Positions 28,094 through 36,746 are shown, numbered from the stretch's first letter. The stretch: DNA of 49,867 nt from Polyangiaceae bacterium (GCA_013361525.1 JABFXY010000017.1:1-49867); one strand, 5' to 3'. Notes: generated from the letters alone by a model not told the origin. Program-made: numbers and translations.

Positions 28094-29132
28094 TCAGCAG
28101 CGGCAGATGGCCGGTGTCAGATCCGACAACGCCTCTTTGCCCTCGAAAAAGCTCCAGAGATTGACGTCGAACATGCCGTCGTAAACGACCTCGAGCCGGC
28201 CATCGCCCTCGACGTCAATCAACATGTTCAATGTTCCGCCGCTCTCGAAGTCCGGTACCTCGACGAGCGTCGTCCCGCGCACTTTGAAGAGTCGCTCCAC
28301 CGTCGCGTGGAACGAGCAGGCCTCGCCGCCTTCAATCCGCGCGAGAAGGTAGCGCTCCCCACGCCAGGTGAACGCGTCGTAGCTCGAATTCGCGGCCTCG
28401 TCCCAGCCCGGCTTCGGCTTCGGCGTGTTCATCGACGCGTAGTAAGAGTCGTAATCCGACTGCGCCGACAGGAACGTGTCCATCTTCGCGAGCGACGCGT
28501 GCGCGCGTTCGACGAGATCAGGATCCGGCGTCTGCATCTCGGGCATCACCGGCGCGCGAAGATCGGACAGCCGCGCCCAATGCGCATTCTTGAACTCCTC
28601 GGTCGGAAGATCCGCCACGAGCCATCGCGTCCCCGTCTGCAGAACGTTCTGCGCGATCACCCGCTCTGCTTCTTCATCTTCCGGCGTATCCGAAAAATCG
28701 ATCCCCAAGCTCGCGATCCACATCGGACCGAGCTTCGCCTCCCCGACCACCTCGCGCCCTCGATAAAGCTTCACGGTGCGCCCTCCGAGATCGTGCGAGC
28801 GCGGAAACCTTGTCTTGTCGATTTGGGAGAACACCACGCGCTCTTGCTCGTCCGGCTTCGAGAGGAGTAGCGGATGACCGCGGAACCAATCGTCGGGCAC
28901 GTCGGTGCTGAGCAGCACCACCCGCCGACCACCCACAAGCTCGACGAATCCGAAACCGCCAATCGGCGGGGTGCCTTCTGCTTCCTTCGATGTGGCGACT
29001 GGCACTACCGGCGGTGCGGAGGCGGAGGCGTTCCGGAAGTGCGACCGCGTCGGTCTTCGCGGCGGACGCGCACCCGGAAAGGCTCACCGCGAGAATCATC
29101 GAAGCAACCGCTATGCGTGCACGAAGCGCCAT
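28094..29132 (-). pseudogene. Probable lipoprotein gene with a frameshift after the signal peptide
   Basis: The frame starting at 29132 gives a lipoprotein signal peptide MALRARIAVASMILAVSLSG then Cys (lipobox LSGC), but loses coding character after about 30 residues. The long downstream frame (28094-29005, 303 residues from a GTG) has no signal of its own. Just upstream of that GTG the same frame reads ASASAPPVVPVATSKEAEG, which looks like the usual Ala/Ser/Pro linker that follows a lipobox. One base gained or lost near 29035-29065 would join the two parts. The mature part (GGFGFVELVGGRRVVLLS, ESGGTLNMLIDVEGDGRLEV) is of unknown function. It could be a true disruption, a sequencing error, or a cytoplasmic protein starting at 29005. 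Confidence 0.65.
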
Positions 29133-29739
29133 TGTGATGTCCTCTACAACGCCTGCTCGCGTCGGTCACTTCCACACACGCCGCCCCCCCTGGCTCGTGG
29201 GTAGACCGCCCCGGCCGGCGCACGTCACGGACCCGACCACGCGGGGTTAGGTCCCCGGAGTCGGGCGCTCGGCGCCCCCACCTCGGATGGATGCATCCCC
29301 GACGTTTCGAGTCTGCGTCCCCCAGCTCGCGACCCATCAGCCCCCGAGGGGCCGATGACGTCGAAGGTGGGGGAAGCCAACATCGAAGGCGGGGGACACA
29401 ACGATCGAAGGGTGGGGCTGGTATCTCCAAACATGGGGGATGCCATGTTCGAAGGCGGGGGCCCTTATCCTCAAAGCTGGGGGCCCATATCTTCGAGGCC
29501 GGGGGCCCGTTGCTCGATGCTGGGGGGTGATTGGTCCAAGGCCGAAAACACGGGCCTGGAGCTCGCCCGCCCTTGTCGCGCGCGCCGGCCACGCGGAGCG
29601 AAGTAGGGGTGCTCGAATCGAGACACCCGCGATCGGTCCGTAAAGGGGCGTCTGCCGAAGGAGTAAGCGATTGTCGTTCCTGTAACGGGCCGACCTGCTC
29701 CCCCTGACGGGCGTCGTGTTACGTTCCGCGCGGGGCGCG
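29133..29739. other. Intergenic region carrying the 22-bp array
   Basis: Apart from the array, this 607-base gap shows no supported gene. It runs from the lipoprotein start to the start of a small hypothetical gene on the opposite strand, so it also holds the promoters of both. The part from 29550 to 29739 has no clear repeat or hairpin that I can support. Confidence 0.5.
29253..29530. repeat. 22-bp phased G-run/C-run tandem array with an internal inversion
   Basis: Eight G-runs start at 29369, 29391, 29413, 29435, 29457, 29479, 29501 and 29523 (the last run begins one base early), exactly 22 bases apart. The unit consensus is about atcttcgaagctggggg followed by cccat. To the left, C-runs start at 29253, 29275, 29297, 29319 and 29341, again 22 bases apart and in inverted orientation; the units at 29275, 29297 and 29319 match the reverse complement of the G-units (for example actcgaaacg before the run). 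The axis lies near 29357. C-runs in phase continue out to 29187 but with little unit similarity. Since 22 is not a multiple of 3, this is not coding repetition. Confidence 0.85.
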
Positions 29740-30285
29740 ATGAGCAGGTATCACGACGACTCGACCCGTGCGGACCATCCCGGCGGGGTCGAGCTCTCTC
29801 TCGAGAAGCTGCGCATTCTCGAGCCGCAACTCTTCACGGACGGCACTTTCAAGTGCTCCCCGACGTGCGACGTCGACCACCCTGCCGCCGAAATGCGTGA
29901 ACGCATCGCCGAGCACCTGGAGGTCGGCGATAGCCGGGCAGCGATCGTCGTGTCGGTCGCTCACCTGGTGGTCGCGGCCTACTCCGATGACCTCGATACC
30001 GTCGCGCTCGTCCGTTTCCCGCCCGCTCTCGTCGCAAAGTACGGTCTCAGCGTCGGGTCGCGCCTTCTCACGGTCAACACATACGGTCAGGTGGAGGCTC
30101 ACGGGCAATTGCTCTACGCCGCCGATATCGTCCCTGGGCCGCGGCGGGTTCGTTGGTCCAACTTCTCGCCCTTCATTGCCGACTTCCTCTCCGACGACAC
30201 AGATTGGATCGAGTCGCGGAAGCGGGACATCCCACCCGAAGAATGGGACACCGCGCAAGCTCGTGCCGCGGAGCGATTCCAATGA
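29740..30285 (+). CDS. Hypothetical protein, first gene of a small cluster
   Basis: The 181-residue product is not recognised. It is soluble and acidic, with a short Cys pair region (FKCSPTCDVDHP), a hydrophobic beta-like segment (AAIVVSVAHLVVAAYSDDLD) and a C-terminal acidic stretch. It has no signal peptide or membrane segment. Its stop overlaps the start of the next gene (ATGA), so the two are translationally coupled. An upstream alternative start (29716) has no better ribosome-binding site. Confidence 0.65.
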   Translation: MSRYHDDSTRADHPGGVELSLEKLRILEPQLFTDGTFKCSPTCDVDHPAAEMRERIAEHLEVGDSRAAIVVSVAHLVVAAYSDDLDTVALVRFPPALVAKYGLSVGSRLLTVNTYGQVEAHGQLLYAADIVPGPRRVRWSNFSPFIADFLSDDTDWIESRKRDIPPEEWDTAQARAAERFQ

Positions 30286-30530
30286 CGACAGAGCGTGTGA
30301 CAATTTCTCTGTCTCGCGACGAGGCGCTCGTTCTGTTCGAGTGGGTGGCACGAGCGAATGAGTCGTCAATCGTTGAAAAGAGTCGGGCGGAGCAGTTGGT
30401 GCTCTGGATTTTGGAAGGCGCGCTGGAGAAGTCGCTCAAAGAGATCTTCGACCCGGACTATCGCTCGCTGTTGGCGCAGTCGGCCGCACGTGTCGTCGCG
30501 GAGCACGACGCGCCTGACGAGGAACCCTGA
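30282..30530 (+). CDS. Small hypothetical protein, coupled to the gene before it
   Basis: The 82-residue product begins MTTERVTISLSRDEALVLFE and is mostly helical, with a Leu/Glu-rich middle (AEQLVLWILEGALEKSLKEI). The opening strand-then-helix pattern recalls small ribbon-helix-helix or antitoxin-like proteins only weakly, and I make no assignment. It overlaps the preceding gene by four bases. Confidence 0.6.
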   Translation: MTTERVTISLSRDEALVLFEWVARANESSIVEKSRAEQLVLWILEGALEKSLKEIFDPDYRSLLAQSAARVVAEHDAPDEEP

Positions 30531-30616
30531 GTCCAGCAGACCTGCCCTAGAAGGCCTGCGGTCGCACGATCCGGGACCGCCGAACCCGGAACGTCGAGCT
30601 GAAGTAGGAGCTCAAA

Positions 30617-30952
30617 ATGCCCGAATTTTATCCCGCTAATCCGTGGCCCGAACCGATCGTGGACCCCTTGAATCCGGAGTTGGTATGGCGACATTGGCGA
30701 GTGCGCTTCAGTACCCACGCGGACCAGGCTGCGGTGCGTCTGAGATTCTCGAGCTCTGCGAATGTTCGCATCGAGTCCCTCTCGGCTGATGGTTGCGTAT
30801 TGGCCGTGCGTTGCGAAGGAGGCCCCAAGGCCGACCTTCACCAAGCAATGTCCGTCACAAGGACCGCAATTCTCGAGCTCGCCGAACTGACACCCCTCGC
30901 GACGGTGGAGGAAGTACCGGTTGAGCGGTGGCTGTTTCTTGTAGCGGAATGA
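30617..30952 (+). CDS. Hypothetical protein of the small cluster
   Basis: The 111-residue product is preceded by a good ribosome-binding site (aggagctcaaa before the ATG). It starts MPEFYPANPWPEP and contains a long predicted strand and helix (LVWRHWRVRFSTHADQAAVR, AMSVTRTAILELAELTPLA). No family is recognised. Base composition here is visibly less GC-rich than in the neighbouring genes, which may mean a different origin. It ends 49 bases from the convergent TPR-PEGA gene. Confidence 0.65.
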   Translation: MPEFYPANPWPEPIVDPLNPELVWRHWRVRFSTHADQAAVRLRFSSSANVRIESLSADGCVLAVRCEGGPKADLHQAMSVTRTAILELAELTPLATVEEVPVERWLFLVAE

Positions 30953-31001
30953 CGGGACGCTCCGGGGCCGCCAGTCTGGATGATGCAAAGCTGACCCTCG
31001 T

Positions 31002-31985
31002 CTAAAACGTCCCGCGAACGACAAACCCCCCAGGCGTTACCTGAAACGTCGCTTCAGCCGTCGCAGCCGGCTCCTCGTCACCACTCGCACCCTGCGCAAC
31101 AAGAAACCAAACCAAAGTCCCCACGCCCGCAGCGGCCGTTACGCCAATCCCGACATCCGTCGCAATCGCGTACGTCTGCACCTTGGTCTGCGCATCCTCA
31201 ATCGCCGTTTGGTTTCCAGGGAACGCCGACAGCGCCTGATCAAGCTCACCCCGCGCATCCACCGCCAACGCCCCCATCACGCCGGTGGTGATCCCTGCCG
31301 CCGCCGTAAATCCCAATAGCACCCAGACACCGACAGGGATCGTATAGCCATTTGCCTGCGGCGCTACCGGCACCGGGCGGGGAGGGGGCTCGTCTTTTTC
31401 GATCTTCACGAGCTCGAGCTTGATGGTCACCTCGTCGCGACCGGCGATTTCTTCCTGGCGCACGACGGGTTGATACCCCGACAACGTCGCAGAGAATTTA
31501 CGGCGTCCGGCATTGACCAAGACCGCATTCGCGAGCGGTACTTTGCCCACCGACAAGTCGTCGACAAAGACCTCTGCGCCCTCGACGTTCGTCTCGAGCG
31601 TGACGGAGCCGACCTTCTTCGTCAGCGTGTCGATATAGCCGTTGACCTCGGTGCGGCGGAGCTTGTCGATGTTGGTGCCGCCCTCAGCCAAATATTGGCG
31701 AAACGCCGCGAGCGCGCTCGCATAGTCGTTCAGCTCTTGGGATGTCTGGCCGAGGTTGTAGAGGACTTTGTAATTGGGATTGATCTCGTAGGCTCGTTTG
31801 AATTCGACGAGGGCGGCCGCGTAATCGTGGTCGCGATAAAATGCGACGCCCGCGCGAAAACGTGCGCTCGCTTCGTCGCTCGCCCCCGCGGGCGGTTTGT
31901 CGTTGTCGCCGGCGAACGCGGGTAGCGCGGGCAACGCTGCAGACAGCGCCGCCGCCGCGAGCAGCAGACGACATCGGCGAATCAT
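31002..31985 (-). CDS. Periplasmic TPR and PEGA-domain protein
   Basis: The 327-residue product has a Sec signal peptide (LLLAAAALSAALPALPAFAG). Two or more tetratricopeptide repeats follow (ASARFRAGVAFYRDHDYAAA, YKVLYNLGQTSQELNDYASA). Next comes a PEGA domain (GSVTLETNVEGAEVFVDDLS, ATLSGYQPVV), then two membrane-like segments near residues 215-240 and 280-300 (VGVWVLLGFTAAAGITTGVMG and VGIGVTAAAGVGTLVWFLVA). This architecture is frequent in myxobacterial envelopes, where it may bind peptidoglycan or surface ligands. The start ATG overlaps the kinase stop (ATGA), so it is translated with the kinase. Confidence 0.88.
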   Translation of the reverse strand: MIRRCRLLLAAAALSAALPALPAFAGDNDKPPAGASDEASARFRAGVAFYRDHDYAAALVEFKRAYEINPNYKVLYNLGQTSQELNDYASALAAFRQYLAEGGTNIDKLRRTEVNGYIDTLTKKVGSVTLETNVEGAEVFVDDLSVGKVPLANAVLVNAGRRKFSATLSGYQPVVRQEEIAGRDEVTIKLELVKIEKDEPPPRPVPVAPQANGYTIPVGVWVLLGFTAAAGITTGVMGALAVDARGELDQALSAFPGNQTAIEDAQTKVQTYAIATDVGIGVTAAAGVGTLVWFLVAQGASGDEEPAATAEATFQVTPGGFVVRGTF

Positions 31986-33691
31986 TTGTAGGGGTCCTGC
32001 TCGTCGATGCCGCGCTGTGGCGGTTTATCGGGTTTGCCGGCGTCGGGCACGCGGCCCCACGGGCGCTTGGCGGGATCGACGGCAGGGCCCGCACTCGGGA
32101 CGGGCGCCGCGCTCGCCGCCGATTCGGCTGCGCTCGCCGACGGTGCGATGGCGGCTTCCAACACCAGCGCGAGCGAGACGTCCTTCTCGTACGAGATCAT
32201 CGCCGTCTTCGGCGTCATCCCCGGGGCTTCGACCTCGATCTTGTGCATCGTTCCGTCGCGCTCCACCTGCGCCACGAACGGGCTGCCGGCGAGCTCGACG
32301 CCATCGAGCTTCGCGACGGCGCCGGGAGGGCCGTATTCGATCTTGAGCTCGATGCGCTCCGTCTTCGGAGCAGAGGTGGCCGCCGCCGCGCTCCCTTCCG
32401 GCTTCTTCGTCGCAATGACGATTGCGATGCCGGCGACCGACGCGAGGGCCAGCGCCCCGAGGACCATCAGGAGCGTTCGACTCTTCGAGGCGCCGCGCGA
32501 TGCGACCGTCGGCTCGCCCACGCTCGCGGGCATCGTTGCAGCCTGCAAACTCCCATTCCCGGAAAGGCTGCCTGGGCCGGAGTCGGCGGCTGCAGGAGCT
32601 CCCGGGGGCGGCGCCGAGAGCGCTGCTTTGCGCTCGATGCTCGGCTGGACGGTGGTCAGCCGCGTGTGATCGACCGACGACGGCGCGCTCATGTCGAGGC
32701 TCGGCATCGGCAGAATGCTCGAGCTCTCCCGCTGTACTTGCTTTAGCTGCTCGTCGATGACGATGCGGATCGACTCGCGCTCCGGGTTGAAGAGGTTCGA
32801 CACGAGGCCGCTCACCTCGCGCGGGCCGACGCGTTTGCTGAAGCGATCGAGGTAACCCTCCAGCGCATCCTGGAACGCCAGCGCGCTCCGAAAGCGGTTT
32901 TCGGGATCGTGCGCCATGGCCTTGTCGCAGATGTCCGCGAGCTCGGCGTCGGCGTCGGGCACCACGTCGCGAATGCGCGGCTCGGTCCCGGCGATGCGGC
33001 GCGCGAGGATCACGCTCTGCGCTTCGGCCTCGAGGAACCGCCGGCCCCCGATTGCCTCCCACAACATCACGCCGACGCTGAAGACATCGGCGCGTGCGTC
33101 GACGGGCCTGCCGCTCGCCTGCTCGGGCGCGATGTACGAGAGCTTTCCTTTGAAGACGCCGCTCTGCGTGGTGCTCGCGGCTCCGGCGGCCTTCGCAATG
33201 CCGAAGTCGACGACTTTGACCTGCCCGTCGTAGGTGACGAAGATGTTTTGCGGGCTGACGTCGCGATGGACGACCGAAAGCGGCGTCCCGTCGAAGTCCT
33301 TCAGGGTGTGCGCATAATCGAGCCCGGCGAGGGCATCCGCGAGGATGCGGACGTGGATCTCGATCGGCAATTCGACGCGCTTCGTCTTGCGGAGGATCGT
33401 ATTGAGCGGCTGCCCGTCGAGATACTCCATCGCGAGGAAGTGTTGCCCGGCGTCCAGGCCGACCTCGTAGGTCGTGACGACGTTCGCGTGATTGAGCCGC
33501 GCGGCGAGGCGCGCCTCGTTCACGAACATCGAGAGAAAGTCCGCGTCTTGCGCCAAATCCTCTTTGAGGAGCTTGACGACGAGCAGTTTGTTCACGCCCG
33601 CCGGGCCGGGGACGACCGACAAATACACCGTCGCCATGCCCCCTTGTCCGAGCTTGGCGATGATTCGGTATTTGCCGATGCGGTCGGTCAT
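31982..33691 (-). CDS. Membrane-anchored Ser/Thr kinase with PEGA-like C-terminus
   Basis: The 569-residue product has a Hanks-type kinase domain: LGQGGMATVY, Lys40 in VVKLLKE, HRDVSPQNIF, VVDFGIAKA and SYIAPEQASG. A long linker leads to one membrane segment near 405-428 (LLMVLGALALASVAGIAIVIA). The extracytoplasmic end has a PEGA-like domain (YGPPGAVAKLDGVELAGSPF, HKIEVEAPGMTP) and an Ala/Ser/Pro tail. A GTG three bases upstream (33694) is an alternative start. It lies 13 bases after a lipoprotein gene and overlaps the TPR-PEGA gene, so the three form one operon and may act in one sensory pathway. Confidence 0.93.
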   Translation of the reverse strand: MTDRIGKYRIIAKLGQGGMATVYLSVVPGPAGVNKLLVVKLLKEDLAQDADFLSMFVNEARLAARLNHANVVTTYEVGLDAGQHFLAMEYLDGQPLNTILRKTKRVELPIEIHVRILADALAGLDYAHTLKDFDGTPLSVVHRDVSPQNIFVTYDGQVKVVDFGIAKAAGAASTTQSGVFKGKLSYIAPEQASGRPVDARADVFSVGVMLWEAIGGRRFLEAEAQSVILARRIAGTEPRIRDVVPDADAELADICDKAMAHDPENRFRSALAFQDALEGYLDRFSKRVGPREVSGLVSNLFNPERESIRIVIDEQLKQVQRESSSILPMPSLDMSAPSSVDHTRLTTVQPSIERKAALSAPPPGAPAAADSGPGSLSGNGSLQAATMPASVGEPTVASRGASKSRTLLMVLGALALASVAGIAIVIATKKPEGSAAAATSAPKTERIELKIEYGPPGAVAKLDGVELAGSPFVAQVERDGTMHKIEVEAPGMTPKTAMISYEKDVSLALVLEAAIAPSASAAESAASAAPVPSAGPAVDPAKRPWGRVPDAGKPDKPPQRGIDEQDPYK

Positions 33692-33704
33692 CACGATTCG
33701 TGAT

Positions 33705-34571
33705 TCAGGGCGGCGTGGGGGAGACGAGGACGTAGGAAATGGTGTTTTCGAGCACCTGGAAGCTGGACTGGCCGATATAGGCGTCGTCCTCTGCGCGGAA
33801 GGTTTTTGCCACGGCCGCGCCGAGCGGCAAGTTCACGAACCCGCCGAACCCGTCGGCGTCGGTCGAGGTCACGTCGGGCGGGCTGACCGGGCTGTCGTTG
33901 ATCAAGTAGAACTCTTGGCTCTCGGTATCGGCGCTCGGGCATTCGAAGCGCACCCCGCTCGCGCGATCTCCGGAGCAGTCGAGCGCGACGAGGATCGCGG
34001 TGCCGCGTTCGGGGTCGACGGTGACGTCGGCGAGCGAGGTCAAGAGGTCGAACTCTGCCGGTCGGAGCAGGCGAACGACGTTGTATTTGGGCTGCTCGAG
34101 GATCGGCCGGCCGACGTAAACCCTCGATGGCATCAAATCCGAGTGGGTTATCCGAATGAAGCCGTCGAAGCCCTCGGGGACGTTCGCGCCGGCGAATCCC
34201 TGATCGTCCGGGTGAAGCCCCTTCGGAAAGTCGGGATTCGTCCCCATGCACTCGATGTCGAGCTTGTCGCAGACGTCGATGACTGTGCTCGTCGGGACCG
34301 GATTGCCGTCGATCGCGTACGTGAATTGCAGCGTCACCTCGACGTGCTTCGACGGGTCCGGCTGTGGATCCGGCACATCGCCGAGACAGCCCCAAACCGG
34401 GTCCGCCACGGATCCCTCGATGCAGAGATTGTTGGCACAGGTCGCGTCGGTAAAGCCGCGCTCGGTGCAGTCGGCGTCGGTTTCGCACTGATCTTCCCCC
34501 GGATCGAGCACGACGGTGCAGCTCGCCACGAGCCAGCCCAAAGGGATGAGCGCGAGAGCCCCGCGAATCAC
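33705..34571 (-). CDS. Cys-rich lipoprotein, first gene of the kinase operon
   Basis: The 288-residue product has a lipoprotein signal (ALIPLGWLVASC, Cys about residue 18) and then a small Cys-rich segment (CETDADCTERGFTDATCANN, CIEG) like those found after the lipobox in many myxobacterial surface proteins. The remaining beta-rich domain (VEVTLQFTYAIDGNPVPTST, DADGFGGFVNLPLG) is not recognised, although its end suggests a carboxypeptidase-regulatory-like or other immunoglobulin-like fold. It is upstream of the kinase with 13 bases between them, so it is a candidate surface partner of that kinase. Confidence 0.8.
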   Translation of the reverse strand: MIRGALALIPLGWLVASCTVVLDPGEDQCETDADCTERGFTDATCANNLCIEGSVADPVWGCLGDVPDPQPDPSKHVEVTLQFTYAIDGNPVPTSTVIDVCDKLDIECMGTNPDFPKGLHPDDQGFAGANVPEGFDGFIRITHSDLMPSRVYVGRPILEQPKYNVVRLLRPAEFDLLTSLADVTVDPERGTAILVALDCSGDRASGVRFECPSADTESQEFYLINDSPVSPPDVTSTDADGFGGFVNLPLGAAVAKTFRAEDDAYIGQSSFQVLENTISYVLVSPTPP

Positions 34572-34646
34572 GCCGCTAGGCTATCCGCGGCTGCCGAGCG
34601 TTCCTAGTTACCCGCGCAGGGCTGGCACCATCGAGTCACTGTGTTG

Positions 34647-34659
34647 TCACACATTGTGA
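34647..34659. promoter_or_regulatory. Short palindrome upstream of the MoxR ATPase
   Basis: The sequence tcacacattgtga is a 5-bp inverted repeat with a 3-base spacer, 71 bases before the ATPase start in the gap between divergent genes. It could be an operator, but a chance palindrome of this size is not rare. Confidence 0.2.
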
Positions 34660-34729
34660 GCTTGTCCGGTTTCGGGCACCGCCTCCGTCTAGGCACCCCG
34701 CGCCGAGCCTCCGCGAGGAGGGTGCCGTC

Positions 34730-35848
34730 ATGAGTCAGAAACTAGCCTTGGAAGACCTGTCGATCGGCTCCGTGATGGAGACGACATTTTGGGCGAACCC
34801 CGTCACCGACAGCGGGTTCCGGTTTCGTGCGAGCCACCTCGACGGCAAGCGCGCGCCGAAGGTCGTGCTCTGCGACGACGCGCGTGTCCGCCCGGGCGTC
34901 CCTGCGATCGTCAAAGTTGTTCAAATCAAGCGTCCCGAGCGGGACGACCGCGGCGCGATCATCGTCGAGCTCGTCCGGCATCAGGACTTCAAGCTCGAGG
35001 GCGTCTACGTCGAGCCGACGATCGCGAAGAAGCTCCAGGTCTTGCTCGAGAGCGGCCAGAACATCCTGCTCGACGGGCCCCAAGGATGCGGCAAGACCGT
35101 TCTCACGCGCACCATCGCGAAGAACCTCGGCTACGAGTTCGTGTTCTTCAACTGCGGCGCAGTCGCCGAGGCGTCCGACTTTCTCGCGACGCTCCATCTG
35201 CGCGCCGACGCGACGGGCGCGCCGGTGACCGACTTCGTTCGGACCGACATCCTCCGCTGCCTCGAAGAGGCGCACGATCATCCGCAGCGGCGATACCTCG
35301 TCTTCCTCGACGAGTTCAACCGTTGCCCGGAGCCCGCGCGCAACGCGCTCATGCCGGCGCTCGACTCGACGCGGAAGCTGTTTCACCCGATTCGCAACAC
35401 GTTCCTCTCGATCCCGGACAACGTGCTCTTCGTCGCGGCGGTGAATCGCGGCCAGCAGTTCTCGGGCACGTTCGGGATCGACGCCGCGCAGCTCGATCGC
35501 TTCGCGCCGCTCCAGGTCACGTATCCGCCGATCGCCGAAGAGGTGAAGCTCCTCGCGCTCCGTCACCCGGAGCTTCCGAAGGGCGTCGTCGAGCGCGTCG
35601 TCGAGATCGCGCACGCCGTCCGCACCTCGCCCGAGCTTCGCGCCAGCCTCAGCGTCCGCGCGACCGACGAAGCGTGCATCTACCTCAAGCACCCGCTCTT
35701 CGAGACCGAGCAGGCGCGAGCGTTTCCTGAGGTTTTGAAGAGCTCGTTCTGCGGGCGCTTTTCCGGCGCGTGGGACGATCCGAGCACCGACGCCGGCGCG
35801 GTGTGGCTCGTCGTCGACAAGACGGTCGCCGAAGCCGAAAAGCGCTGA
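34730..35848 (+). CDS. MoxR-type AAA+ ATPase
   Basis: The 372-residue product has an N-terminal region of about 95 residues (including VPAIVKVVQIKRPE) and a MoxR/AAA_5 ATPase domain: Walker A GPQGCGKT (116-123), Walker B YLVFLDEFNRC, sensor I VLFVAAVNRGQQF and the LDRFAPLQVTYP region. MoxR ATPases act as chaperones that assemble or activate partner proteins, most often ones with VWA domains. The giant HELGH/VWA protein about 9.5 kb away is the only VWA protein in the window. The gene has a strong ribosome-binding site (gaggagg) and a clean terminator. Confidence 0.93.
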   Translation: MSQKLALEDLSIGSVMETTFWANPVTDSGFRFRASHLDGKRAPKVVLCDDARVRPGVPAIVKVVQIKRPERDDRGAIIVELVRHQDFKLEGVYVEPTIAKKLQVLLESGQNILLDGPQGCGKTVLTRTIAKNLGYEFVFFNCGAVAEASDFLATLHLRADATGAPVTDFVRTDILRCLEEAHDHPQRRYLVFLDEFNRCPEPARNALMPALDSTRKLFHPIRNTFLSIPDNVLFVAAVNRGQQFSGTFGIDAAQLDRFAPLQVTYPPIAEEVKLLALRHPELPKGVVERVVEIAHAVRTSPELRASLSVRATDEACIYLKHPLFETEQARAFPEVLKSSFCGRFSGAWDDPSTDAGAVWLVVDKTVAEAEKR

Positions 35849-35893
35849 CCCGCGCGGCCGATCCGCTTCGGCGTGGACTGCTCCACGCGCCCG

Positions 35894-35930
35894 AAGCGTA
35901 TGGCAAACAGCCCGTTTACCATACGCTTTT
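35894..35930 (+). terminator. Rho-independent terminator after the MoxR ATPase gene
   Basis: A perfect 10-bp stem (aagcgtatgg at 35894-35903 and ccatacgctt at 35919-35928) is followed by a short T-tract (cttttg). It is 45 bases after the ATPase stop. The reverse strand also begins with an A-rich stem, so it may serve the convergent lipoprotein gene as well. Confidence 0.8.
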
Positions 35931-36002
35931 GACGCGAAGAGACCCCATCCCCCTTCGGCTCACGACCCGTGAGCCCCGGACGGTCCCACCCCCCGCGTCG
36001 GG

Positions 36003-36746
36003 CTACAGCATCACGGAGATCGAGAAGAAGCTCTTCGGCGGATCGATCTCGTAGCTCGTCTCTTCGGTGAGCTCCGCCGTCTTGAAGTCGTCGTTGGTCC
36101 AGGTGATCGAGCGGGTCGACACCTGCTGGAACTTGTCGCCGTACTTCTTCTTCATCGCGGTCATCAGCGAGTTCCAGAAGTCGTCGGTGGTGAGCTTCGG
36201 ATCGAATTGGATCTCGGCGAAGGCGAGCTTGTTTTTCGTCTCCCCGAGGTAGAGGAACTGCCAGCGCCACACGCCGGGCTGATCTTTGACGTCGACGCCG
36301 ACGATGCCGAACGTGTCGCTCTTGTCGGCGCCCGGAAACACCTTCGCGACGTCCGCAGGCGGCATGTCCTCCTTCAGCTTGGAGAACACCACGGGCGTCC
36401 ATTCGCCCTTCGGCCCGAGCAATTTGTCGAGATCCGGCTTGCCGGCGGCCACGGCCGTCGTCCCACCGGTGGAGGTCGCATCACCGGTCGCGCTGGTCGC
36501 GCCGGTCGCGTCGCCCGTCGCAGAGGCGGTGGCAGCCGGCTTGTCCGCGCTGCTCTTCGCGTCCCCGTCCTTCTTCTTCTTCTTCTTCGGACGATCGTCC
36601 TCGTCATCGTCCTCCTTCGAGGCCTTGTCCTTCTTCTTGTCGCCGCAGGCGACCATGGAAGACGAAACGACGGTCAAACCAAAGGCGATCGCGAGGAGCC
36701 GCGACCATCGAGAAAGGGAAGAGCGCGCGACGGGCGATGTGGGCAT
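36003..36746 (-). CDS. Lipoprotein with a Lys/Asp low-complexity linker
   Basis: The 247-residue product has a signal peptide and lipobox (LLAIAFGLTVVSSSMVAC, Cys about residue 34). Right after the Cys comes a highly charged run of Lys, Asp and Glu including six consecutive Lys, followed by an Ala/Thr/Gly linker. The C-terminal domain (EWTPVVFSKLKEDMPPADVA, WQFLYLGETKNKLAFAEIQF) is compact and of unknown function. The Lys run comes from a ttc-triplet repeat on the plus strand near 36573-36592, which is prone to slippage. I chose the ATG at 36746 for its signal peptide. Confidence 0.8.
   Translation of the reverse strand: MPTSPVARSSLSRWSRLLAIAFGLTVVSSSMVACGDKKKDKASKEDDDEDDRPKKKKKKDGDAKSSADKPAATASATGDATGATSATGDATSTGGTTAVAAGKPDLDKLLGPKGEWTPVVFSKLKEDMPPADVAKVFPGADKSDTFGIVGVDVKDQPGVWRWQFLYLGETKNKLAFAEIQFDPKLTTDDFWNSLMTAMKKKYGDKFQQVSTRSITWTNDDFKTAELTEETSYEIDPPKSFFSISVML

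Noticed and set aside
29187..29530. CRISPR array
   Set aside because: Units are contiguous 22-base repeats with degenerate sequence and no separate constant repeats and unique spacers, and no cas gene is present.
29291..29606. Open frames across the G-run array that read Gly-rich peptides
   Set aside because: The repeat period of 22 bases is not a multiple of three, frames shift between units and there is no ribosome-binding site, so the array is not coding.
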